The position numbers and the translations under genes were made by a program. Below are positions 1 to 5,346 of a stretch of 6,878 nt of DNA, in pieces. Below the pieces are notes generated by a model. It saw only the letters and a list, made by a program, of their open reading frames with translations. It ran no database searches and was not told the DNA's origin. Location: contig JAJZMR010000094.1 in NCBI GenBank assembly GCA_021847535.1, forward strand, positions 1 to 6,878, given 5' to 3'. Position 1 is the stretch's first letter. Every line of letters starts with the position of its first letter. The DNA is from a bacterium. Lineage in GTDB: Bacteria > Babelota > Babeliae > Babelales > Babelaceae.

Positions 1-355
1 TCGTTTCTGTAGGCTGCAGAGCAACGTTGTTATTTTTTGATTTATCAGCAAGATACTTATCTTGTTGCTGAGCAGGACGAGCAGTTCCTGTTGGCTGCTG
101 TTTGTTTACGACAGGCTTTGACTGTTGTTGTGGCGGAGTATTTTTTTGATGAGGCCTTTGTTTTTCTGGGATCTTTGCAGGCAATGCTTCGCTAAAAAAG
201 ATAGCTATTTTGGCAGATTTTGTTGTAAATCCAATAAAATTTTTTTCTGCTTGCTCAAGTATTTTTACCGAGAACTCTTGCGGTTTTTGAGCTTTAATCC
301 AACCTTCTTCAACTGCTTTTGCAATCGATGATGCTTCTTGAATAATTGATTTCAT
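1..355 (-). CDS. jag: Jag/KhpB-type RNA-binding protein, N-terminal part (runs off left edge)
   Basis: Partial gene: 118 codons are visible and the 3' part lies beyond the left edge. Residues 1 to about 54 resemble the Jag N-terminal domain. They include the stretch EASSIAKAVEEGW, then FSVKILEQAEKNFIGFTTK, then AKIAIFF, matching the family pattern of a helix followed by a Gly-Phe-Gly-like turn and an Ala-Lys-Ile/Val strand. After that comes a low-complexity linker rich in Gln, Pro, Lys and Asn (about residues 57-118), as is usual between the Jag_N domain and the downstream KH and R3H domains, which are not in view. In other bacteria Jag/KhpB/EloR binds RNA and influences cell elongation and division, and often neighbours yidC; that neighbour cannot be checked here. 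The ATG at 355-353 is preceded by AAAGG (367-363) at 7 nt spacing, supporting this start. The gene lies downstream of tRNA-Gly on the same strand and may be read partly from the tRNA promoter. Confidence 0.75.
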   Translation of the reverse strand, partial: MKSIIQEASSIAKAVEEGWIKAQKPQEFSVKILEQAEKNFIGFTTKSAKIAIFFSEALPAKIPEKQRPHQKNTPPQQQSKPVVNKQQPTGTARPAQQQDKYLADKSKNNNVALQPTET

Positions 356-368
356 GTATGTACCTTTG

Positions 369-388
369 AAAAATTACCTGAGGGTAAT
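369..388 (-). terminator. Small hairpin with U-run between tRNA-Gly and jag
   Basis: On the minus strand a 6-bp perfect stem (ATTACC / GGTAAT, 388-383 and 378-373) with a CTCA tetraloop runs straight into a T run (373-369). This is the form of a weak intrinsic terminator. It lies downstream of the tRNA 3' end and only a few bases before the AAAGG ribosome binding site of jag, so it could trim or terminate the tRNA transcript or attenuate read-through into jag. The stem has only two G-C pairs, so the call is tentative. Confidence 0.35.
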
Positions 389-440
389 AAAATAAAATGA
401 ATAAAAGGATAACACGGTGATATATAAATATAAAGATTTA

Positions 441-516
441 TGGAGCGGGAAACGGGATTCGAACCCGCGACCTTTGCCTTGGCAAGGCAACGCTCTACCA
501 ACTGAGCTATTCCCGC
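441..516 (-). tRNA. tRNA-Gly (anticodon GCC)
   Basis: A complete 76-nt cloverleaf reads on the minus strand. The acceptor stem is GCGGGAA/TTCCCGC with discriminator U and a genomically encoded CCA (443-441). The D arm is GCTC/GAGC around AGTTGGTA. The anticodon stem TTGCC/GGCAA encloses the loop TTGCCAA, giving anticodon GCC. The T arm GCGGG/CCCGT closes TTCGAAT with one G-U pair. GCC reads the glycine codons GGC and GGU. The gene lies 86 bp upstream of jag on the same strand and is divergent from ruvA. Confidence 0.98.
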
Positions 517-549
517 AACGGGTTATTTTCTGCTGCGTGCATAGTAAGA

Positions 550-577
550 AAGGTACCATATGCTCTATATTTGTCAA
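550..577 (-). promoter_or_regulatory. Candidate sigma70-type promoter for tRNA-Gly
   Basis: The minus strand has a perfect -35 hexamer TTGACA (577-572), a 16-bp spacer and a poor -10 TACCTT (555-550). Transcription would start near 543, giving a leader of about 27 nt before the tRNA 5' end at 516. The -35 match and the position are good; the -10 is weak. Confidence 0.5.
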
Positions 578-600
578 TACAAACCTGCATATGTTATATA
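571..600 (+). promoter_or_regulatory. Candidate promoter for ruvA, overlapping the tRNA promoter
   Basis: On the plus strand TTGTCA (571-576) is followed after 18 bp by TATATA (595-600); TATACT at 599-604 is an alternative -10 with a poorer spacing. The start point would be a few to about 20 nt before the ruvA ribosome binding site. The -35 occupies almost the same bases as the -35 of the opposite-strand tRNA promoter. Assignment rests on hexamer matching only. Confidence 0.4.
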
Positions 601-629
601 TACTTTTTTAAGAAACTATAAGGATTAGT

Positions 630-1226
630 ATGATACAGTATCTTAAGGGAATTATTTTAAATCGCCAAAATGACACAGTTGTATTAGTTGTCCAGGGTAT
701 CGGATTTCATGTACATGTTCCAACAAATATCTTGATTGCAGGCGATGAAGTTGAGTTGCATGTATACATGCATTGGAGTCAAGAAAACGGGCCCGCCCTC
801 TTCGGTTTTGCCCATGCTGCTCAACGGGATCTTTTTTGCCTGCTTATAAGCGTTTCAGGGATAGGCCCACGTATGGCCTTGGCACTTATTGAAGGCTTTT
901 CAGTTCAGGTGTTGATAGATGCACTGATCAGCGGAAATATTGCTCTTTTGAGCTCCGTCAACGGCATTGGGCGTAAAAAGGCTGAAATGCTTGTGCTACA
1001 CTTGAAAGAAAAGGCTGAAAAAATTACAGCACTAACCCCAAGAGAATCACTGCAAGGGTTGGCAGCACACGCCAAAGATCTTTCAGACGCCCTTATTTCA
1101 CTTGGCTATTCGCGCCCTGAGATAGCCTATGTGTGCGAGCAATTGCGTTCCGTTGAAAATCTTGCCACATTAAACTTTGATAGCATGCTACGCAAAGCAC
1201 TTCAAATGCTTGCAAAAACGCTTTAA
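630..1226 (+). CDS. ruvA: Holliday junction branch migration protein RuvA
   Basis: RuvA binds four-way Holliday junctions as a tetramer and loads the RuvB motor for branch migration in recombinational repair. The 198-residue length is close to E. coli RuvA (203). The N-terminal OB-fold covers about residues 1-62, starting MIQYLKGII with a GIGFHVHVP strand and ending LFGF. The central domain has two helix-hairpin-helix motifs, SGIGP (76-80) and NGIGRKKAE (111-119), which contact the DNA backbone. The C-terminal RuvB-contacting domain (about 148-198) contains DLSDALISLGYSRPE. In the acidic-pin loop the pair that is Glu-Asp in E. coli reads Glu52-Asn53. The ATG is preceded by AAGGA (620-624), 5 nt upstream. 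ruvB and ruvC are not adjacent: the next genes encode unrelated exported proteins. No clear terminator follows the stop. Confidence 0.97.
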   Translation: MIQYLKGIILNRQNDTVVLVVQGIGFHVHVPTNILIAGDEVELHVYMHWSQENGPALFGFAHAAQRDLFCLLISVSGIGPRMALALIEGFSVQVLIDALISGNIALLSSVNGIGRKKAEMLVLHLKEKAEKITALTPRESLQGLAAHAKDLSDALISLGYSRPEIAYVCEQLRSVENLATLNFDSMLRKALQMLAKTL

Positions 1227-1250
1227 CCGTCGTCTTAAGGAGCCTGCTGC

Positions 1251-1278
1251 TTGCAAAAATAGCCTAAAATGATACAAT
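1251..1278 (+). promoter_or_regulatory. Candidate promoter for the first small exported protein gene
   Basis: TTGCAA (1251-1256), a 16-bp spacer and TACAAT (1273-1278) resemble a sigma70 promoter, with a start point near 1285 and a leader of about 45 nt. A perfect TATAAT at 1284-1289 lies just downstream but has no recognisable -35 at the right distance. The surrounding stretch is extremely AT-rich, so chance matches are easy. Confidence 0.35.
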
Positions 1279-1329
1279 AGAATTATAATATAATTTTATA
1301 AAAAAATTAAAAATTCTATCTTGAGTATT

Positions 1330-1779
1330 ATGAATATTTTTAAAAATGTCTTCTTGTTTTTTGCTTTTTCTGCTGCTGTTTTCATGGCTGCAGCGCAATC
1401 GTCCACTTTAGTTAAAATTGTAAATGATTCGTCCGCTTCAATCAGTGCAACGTTGGGAAAGGATAGTATAAAGATTGGTGCACGTAAAAGTGCACGGTGT
1501 TTGGCGACGTTTCCTTTTCATACGATTGATCTATTTAATTTTGTTTTGGATCGCGCGCAGATTCCAAGCGATGCATATGTTATTGAAACAATGCAGGGTA
1601 AATTTTTCTTATGGTGTGATGAGCGTGGAGTTATTATCGCTCGTGACAGGGGACAAGAGGTTGCTTTGCGTGATGGCGCCGTGCCTGTGGTAGCGTGGCC
1701 ATCCAGTCGTGATGGGTTTATGAGATTTATAGCAATAGTTGATGCATTGGGATCTGTAAAAATTTCGCCGCTCAATTAA
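1330..1779 (+). CDS. Small exported protein of unknown function
   Basis: I do not recognise this family. The 149-residue product starts with a typical Sec signal peptide: a short positively charged start (MNIFKN), a hydrophobic core rich in Phe and Ala (about residues 7-19) and an Ala-Ala-Ala site, with likely cleavage after residue 22 before Gln-Ser-Ser. The mature part, about 127 residues, looks beta-rich: alternating hydrophobic strands such as STLVKIVNDSS, SISATL and DSIKIG, then KFFLW and GVIIARD. It has two cysteines (57 and 96) that could pair outside the cytoplasm. The opening resembles small beta-sandwich domains, but this is an impression only. An in-frame TTG at 1321 would add three residues; ATG at 1330 is preferred because neither start has a strong ribosome binding site and the signal peptide is intact from the ATG. 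It follows ruvA by about 100 bp on the same strand with its own candidate promoter. Confidence 0.7.
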   Translation: MNIFKNVFLFFAFSAAVFMAAAQSSTLVKIVNDSSASISATLGKDSIKIGARKSARCLATFPFHTIDLFNFVLDRAQIPSDAYVIETMQGKFFLWCDERGVIIARDRGQEVALRDGAVPVVAWPSSRDGFMRFIAIVDALGSVKISPLN

Positions 1780-1833
1780 TCCTTTCATGCTGCTGCTATT
1801 TTAAAAAATTACAATTTTGAATAATAGACAAAA

Positions 1834-1874
1834 ATATATATCTTGGTATTCTATATATATCTTGGTATTCTATA
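1834..1874 (+). repeat. 19-bp tandem direct repeat, about 2.2 copies
   Basis: The sequence 1834-1855 recurs exactly at 1853-1874 with a period of 19 bp. Each copy contains TATATATCTTGGTATTCTA. It lies in the 140-bp gap between the two small exported protein genes, ending 35 bp before the ribosome binding site of the second. It could hold two operator sites on the same DNA face-shift, or be a simple replication-slippage duplication. No clear -35/-10 pair is apparent around it. Confidence 0.85.
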
Positions 1875-1919
1875 GGATTAGGCATAAAAATAATGCTTAT
1901 TATAAATTAAGGAGTTATT

Positions 1920-2438
1920 ATGAAAATAAGTGGTATAGCGACGCTCTTGATATGTGGTCTTTTTGTTGGGATATTCACACGATTGTCTGCAATTTCTTAT
2001 CTTGATGCGCGCAAAAAATTTGAAAAAAATATTTGCGCTTTTAAAGGCGACCGCATGAAAGATGAGCAATATTTACAGCTCATGCGACCCCATATTGAAA
2101 AAGCTGAAAAAGAATTGCACATTTTAAAATACATGCAGCAAAAAGAAGCTTTAGACAAAGATGAAGAAAATTATTTTATAAAAATAGCAAAAATGAATTC
2201 ATTTATTTTGAATTACTGTGCGAGTCCTAAGGACCCGCTGATAAAAAGCGATCTAGAGCGCTGCAAAAGTGATGTTTGGCATGTTATACAAAATATACAA
2301 ACTAAAAGTGAAATAGATATCGATGTTAACGTTGAATTAAATAGGACTATTGAATTATTGACTGATGCGAACCGTGAATTTTATGATCAGTTGGGTTTTT
2401 ATGAAAAGATAGCATCGACTATAATTTTTCGGTATTAA
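1920..2438 (+). CDS. Helical exported protein of unknown function
   Basis: The family is not recognised. The 172-residue product has an N-terminal signal peptide: Lys3, a hydrophobic segment about residues 5-19, then Arg-Leu-Ser-Ala with probable cleavage after residue 24. There is no proper lipobox, although Cys12 lies within the hydrophobic segment. The mature part is strongly charged and predicted by eye to be mostly alpha-helical, with long Glu/Lys-rich stretches around residues 48-95 (for example IEKAEKELHILKYMQQKEAL) and 128-165, and cysteines at 39, 100 and 115. The ATG has a strong ribosome binding site, AAGGAG (1909-1914), 5 nt upstream, better than that of the preceding gene. It ends 43 bp before the stop of the convergent double ddl gene. 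With the gene before it, it forms a pair of small exported proteins of similar size but no evident sequence similarity. Confidence 0.75.
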   Translation: MKISGIATLLICGLFVGIFTRLSAISYLDARKKFEKNICAFKGDRMKDEQYLQLMRPHIEKAEKELHILKYMQQKEALDKDEENYFIKIAKMNSFILNYCASPKDPLIKSDLERCKSDVWHVIQNIQTKSEIDIDVNVELNRTIELLTDANREFYDQLGFYEKIASTIIFRY

Positions 2439-2454
2439 AAGCTATCTATATTTC

Positions 2455-2480
2455 AAAAAAAATAAAAAAATAAAAAAATA
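2455..2480. repeat. A7T period-8 tract between convergent genes
   Basis: Eight A, then T, seven A, T, seven A and T make an 8-bp-period A-tract filling most of the 43-bp gap between the convergent stop codons. Read on the minus strand it is a long T-rich run starting right after the ddl stop codon, which could favour transcript release, but no G-C hairpin precedes it. It is a slippage-prone simple repeat and a possible site of indel variation. Confidence 0.7.
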
Positions 2481-2481
2481 A

Positions 2482-4689
2482 TTATAGGGCCGCAACATGC
2501 GCACTTTCAAGTGCTTCAGTCGCCGACCCTATCTTTTTGTATCGATGTTTTTCAAAACCAAGCTCAATAATTTTTTCTAAAAAATCTCCCGGATTCATGC
2601 CAATTTCAGCTGCCTGATGAAATATAACCGTTGCTGGTGTAAGCCCAGGAAGCGTATTTATCTCTAAGATAACAAGCTTCTCAGTTCCGGTCGGGCTTGT
2701 TTGAGCCGATTGGTAAAAGCAATCAATACGCGCATAGCCCGTGCAGCCGACAACTTTATACACCTGCTCAATGGTGTTTTGGACAAATTTTGCTGCCGAT
2801 TCTTCCAAAGGTGCTGGGGTTTGGTTTTCTCCCGCTCCGGGTAAGAATTTTTCTTCAATTGATAAAATTGCGTGGCGTGAAATTACCGCGCTTGCCGGTA
2901 AAGCATGAGCTGTTTCGTTACCAAAAACCCCCACGGTTAGTTCCATGCCCTGAATATATTCTTCTATAAGTGCATAGGCCAATCCTTGCTTTTTAAATAA
3001 TGCAAGGGTCTGGCGCATATGCTCAAGATCCTCAATTTTAGTAACGCCAGTACTGCATCCATCATTGTGTGGTTTAATAATAAGCGGCAGGGTGATAGCC
3101 GAAGAATCAAAAGTATCGATAGCTCTTTGGATATCGTTCAGATCAACAAGTATATTTTTCGGCGTACTAAACCCAGATGCTTTAAGAAATTCAGTTGTCT
3201 TGTATTTATCCATACATAAAGCGCTTGCCAAAATGCCAGAGCCGTTATAAGGCACCCTGAGCAACTCAAGTGCACCTTGCAAGCACCCATTTTCACCTAC
3301 CCCACCATGTAGTGCTATAAAGACAAAGTCAGCATGTTGCTCAATGTCTTTAAGTGTCCAAATTTGATCAGGCTTTAATGAATTTTCAATTTCAACGACA
3401 GAGTTAAGTACGAGCTGTTCATCATTGAGCATAAAAAATGCAAAATCTTTATTTAAAAAAAGCGGGACCGCTTGATATCCACGTGCAGCAAGCTTATATA
3501 TAACATTCCTGCCCGATTCAAGAGATATCTCCCGTTCATTACTTGCGCCACCCAAAACAACGGCAATAACTTTTTTTACCGGTTCTAGTATGAAGGCACA
3601 GCTTTTGTGTGCTGGTGCATGGAATGACTTTTTAAGAGTATCCCGATTAGATAATTCTGCTTGAATCAACTTGTTAATAAATTGACTATGGTTCATATTT
3701 TTTTGTGCTGCCTGCACGAATGCAAAGCTTGAAGGTGCAAGTCCGCATAAAGAATTTGGGTCAATGATAATGATATCAGAATCGGCAGTCAAAAAACCGT
3801 CAATGCGCGCGATGGTTGAAAAATCTAAAGCTTGTGCTGTAGCGATGGCAGTTTTTTCAATCGCCATAAGATCTTGCGCGGAAGCGCGGGCTGGGGTCCA
3901 TTTAACTGCACGTCCAGGCATATATTTTTGCGTATAATCAAAAATTGCATCATTTGATTGAGATACTATTTCTGTCACAGAAAGAGCACTCCAGTCCATG
4001 GTTTGTGGATCTTGTAAAACAATGCAACTAAACTCCATTCCCTCTATTTTTTCTTCGATGAGTACTGGTTGCGGTTGTTCGGAAAATATATGAGTTGCGG
4101 CAGATACCGCATCTTTAAGCGCAGAAAACTCTTTGACTATCTGTACGCCAAAGCTAGAGCCTTCATGTATTGGTTTAACCACAAGCGGATAGGTGAGTTT
4201 TTGTCGGGCTATTATAGTCTCATGCAGATGTGTTATCTGGTCAGGTTCAATTAAAAAACCATGTGCTGTTTTTATACCGTGCATTGCCAAAAAAGTCTTC
4301 TGTATATATTTATCCATGCCAAGAGCACTTGCAAATACGTGAGACCCGACGTACGGTATTTTAAGTATTTCAAGCATGCCCTGTATGCTGCCATCTTCAC
4401 CATAACGGCCATGCTGGGCAATAAATACTATATCGACAAGTTGCTTTAAGTCTTCCCAAAAAATCTGCTGCGCCTCGCTTGGTAAACGGTGCTCGAAATC
4501 GCTAATTTTTCCTCGACAGAGAAATTTTGCGGGAAGCTGATACAGTTTGCCATCGCCGCTTTGAAAAAGGGGGACAACATGGTAAAGTTTATTATCTAAA
4601 TGGTCACAGATAGTTCTACCAGAATTAAACGATACTTCTTTTTCGAGCGACATGCCGCCCATTAAGACACCAACTGAAATTTTTGTCAT
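2482..4689 (-). CDS. ddl: Tandem fusion of two D-alanine--D-alanine ligase (Ddl) units
   Basis: Ddl is a cytoplasmic ATP-grasp enzyme that joins two D-alanines for peptidoglycan precursors. It is normally 300-370 residues and a homodimer; this protein has 735 residues and two full copies. Unit 1 (about 1-345): GGMSLEKEVS (11-20), YGEDGSIQG (96-104), IPYVGS, MDKY (125-128), KPIHEGSSFGV (172-182), EEKIEGMEF (212-220), omega loop DYTQKY (251-256), ARIDGF (294-299), DPNSLCG (310-316). Unit 2 (about 372-715): GGASNEREISLESG (380-393), VGENGCLQG (464-472), VPYNGS, MDKY (493-496), KPHNDGCSTGV (539-549), EEYIQGMELTVGV (576-588), omega loop IEEKF (611-615), ARIDCF (653-658), EINTLPGLTP (676-685). A linker of about 25 residues (346-371) joins them. 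No frameshift or internal stop is present. The ATG at 4689 is the only sensible start, since an in-frame TAG lies just upstream; no clear ribosome binding site precedes it. Unit 1 deviates at the metal/phosphate loop and unit 2 at the substrate triad. Confidence 0.95.
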   Translation of the reverse strand: MTKISVGVLMGGMSLEKEVSFNSGRTICDHLDNKLYHVVPLFQSGDGKLYQLPAKFLCRGKISDFEHRLPSEAQQIFWEDLKQLVDIVFIAQHGRYGEDGSIQGMLEILKIPYVGSHVFASALGMDKYIQKTFLAMHGIKTAHGFLIEPDQITHLHETIIARQKLTYPLVVKPIHEGSSFGVQIVKEFSALKDAVSAATHIFSEQPQPVLIEEKIEGMEFSCIVLQDPQTMDWSALSVTEIVSQSNDAIFDYTQKYMPGRAVKWTPARASAQDLMAIEKTAIATAQALDFSTIARIDGFLTADSDIIIIDPNSLCGLAPSSFAFVQAAQKNMNHSQFINKLIQAELSNRDTLKKSFHAPAHKSCAFILEPVKKVIAVVLGGASNEREISLESGRNVIYKLAARGYQAVPLFLNKDFAFFMLNDEQLVLNSVVEIENSLKPDQIWTLKDIEQHADFVFIALHGGVGENGCLQGALELLRVPYNGSGILASALCMDKYKTTEFLKASGFSTPKNILVDLNDIQRAIDTFDSSAITLPLIIKPHNDGCSTGVTKIEDLEHMRQTLALFKKQGLAYALIEEYIQGMELTVGVFGNETAHALPASAVISRHAILSIEEKFLPGAGENQTPAPLEESAAKFVQNTIEQVYKVVGCTGYARIDCFYQSAQTSPTGTEKLVILEINTLPGLTPATVIFHQAAEIGMNPGDFLEKIIELGFEKHRYKKIGSATEALESAHVAAL

Positions 4690-4692
4690 ACG

Positions 4693-4740
4693 AGTAAACT
4701 ACATGCTTATTAAAGGGAAATTTTTCAATAAAAGTTTACT
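4693..4740. promoter_or_regulatory. 8-bp inverted repeat in the ddl-orn divergent region
   Basis: AGTAAACT (4693-4700) and its exact reverse complement AGTTTACT (4733-4740) flank 32 bp within the 89-bp gap. The right arm overlaps the candidate -10 elements of both genes and the left arm lies just upstream of the ddl start codon. The arrangement suggests paired operator sites, or could be chance in an AT-rich spacer. Confidence 0.4.
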
Positions 4741-4765
4741 ATATTTATCTTTTTTAAAGAAGCAA
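4738..4765 (-). promoter_or_regulatory. Candidate promoter for the double ddl gene
   Basis: On the minus strand TTGCTT (4765-4760), 16 bp and TATAGT (4743-4738) give a plausible sigma70 promoter with a start near 4731 and a leader of about 42 nt. On the plus strand an overlapping TATATT (4740-4745) could be the -10 of orn, but no convincing -35 is present for it. Hexamer matching only. Confidence 0.35.
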
Positions 4766-4778
4766 AAAAAGGAGCTTT

Positions 4779-5339
4779 ATGTACAATTTAATACCGCACA
4801 AGGAATCGCGCATCTGTTGGCTTGATCTTGAGATGACAGGGCTTGATGCATCGGTTGATATAATTCTTGAAATTGCCTTTTTGGTGACGGACTTTAATAA
4901 CAAAATTTTACATGATGGCATGAGTGCAGTTATTCACTATACGCCAGAGGGTATCCCGTCCATGAATGCGTGGGTTAAAGAACATCATACGCAATCGGGC
5001 CTTTTACAGGCGGTTAAACATTCAACTACCAGTCTTGCAAAGGTAGAAGATATGGTTTATGAGGTGCTTAAACCATTTTGTAATTCTGAAAAAATGTATC
5101 TAGCAGGTAATAGTATTTATCAGGATAAAATTTTTTTGAAAAAATATATGCCCAAAGTTGATGCACTTTTTAATTATAGACTTATCGATGTTTCAACGAT
5201 CAAAGTACTTATACAAAACTGGTATCCAGAAAGTCCACAAAAAAATTTTGTTAAAAGTAAAAAGCATCGTGCGCTTGACGACATTCATGAATCTATCGCT
5301 GAGCTTACCCATTACAAAAAATATTTTTTTATAAAATGA
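4779..5339 (+). CDS. orn: Oligoribonuclease (DEDDh 3'-5' exonuclease)
   Basis: Orn degrades the last 2-5-nt RNA fragments, especially dinucleotides such as pGpG, to mononucleotides, finishing RNA turnover in the cytoplasm. The 186-residue length is near E. coli Orn (181). All DEDDh residues are visible: Asp16 and Glu18 in WLDLEMTGLD (14-23), Asp116 in GNSIYQDKIFLKKYMP (110-125), and His163 with Asp168 in KHRALDDIHES (162-172). The conserved RLIDVST segment (134-140) and the C-terminal SIAELTHYKKYF stretch also match the family. The ATG is preceded by AAGGAG (4769-4774) at 4 nt spacing. It is divergent from the double ddl gene and converges on priA with a 7-bp gap. Confidence 0.96.
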   Translation: MYNLIPHKESRICWLDLEMTGLDASVDIILEIAFLVTDFNNKILHDGMSAVIHYTPEGIPSMNAWVKEHHTQSGLLQAVKHSTTSLAKVEDMVYEVLKPFCNSEKMYLAGNSIYQDKIFLKKYMPKVDALFNYRLIDVSTIKVLIQNWYPESPQKNFVKSKKHRALDDIHESIAELTHYKKYFFIK

Positions 5340-5346
5340 TGAGAAC

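Noticed and set aside
125..331. Plus-strand open frame of 68 codons
   Set aside because: It is antisense to the Jag N-terminal domain, which has a recognisable family sequence; the frame is Phe/Cys-rich as expected of a shadow.
374..611. Open frames on both strands across 374-577 and 417-611
   Set aside because: Their central parts (for example GKRDSNPRPLPWQGNA and NSSVGRALPCQGKGR) are translations of the tRNA-Gly gene, a common source of false hypothetical proteins; no ribosome binding site or coding signal supports them.
1207..1259. Direct repeat TGCTTGCAAAAA at 1207-1218 and 1248-1259
   Set aside because: Only 12 bp, one copy inside the ruvA end, no flanking extension; likely chance.
1321..1329. 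TTG start at 1321 for the first exported protein
   Set aside because: It adds only three residues and has no ribosome binding site; the ATG at 1330 gives an intact signal peptide.
1817..2069. Short open frames around 1817-2005 (plus) and 1878-2069 (minus)
   Set aside because: They overlap the exported protein gene at 1920, which has a strong ribosome binding site and a signal peptide; their composition is Tyr/Asn-rich noise from AT-rich DNA.
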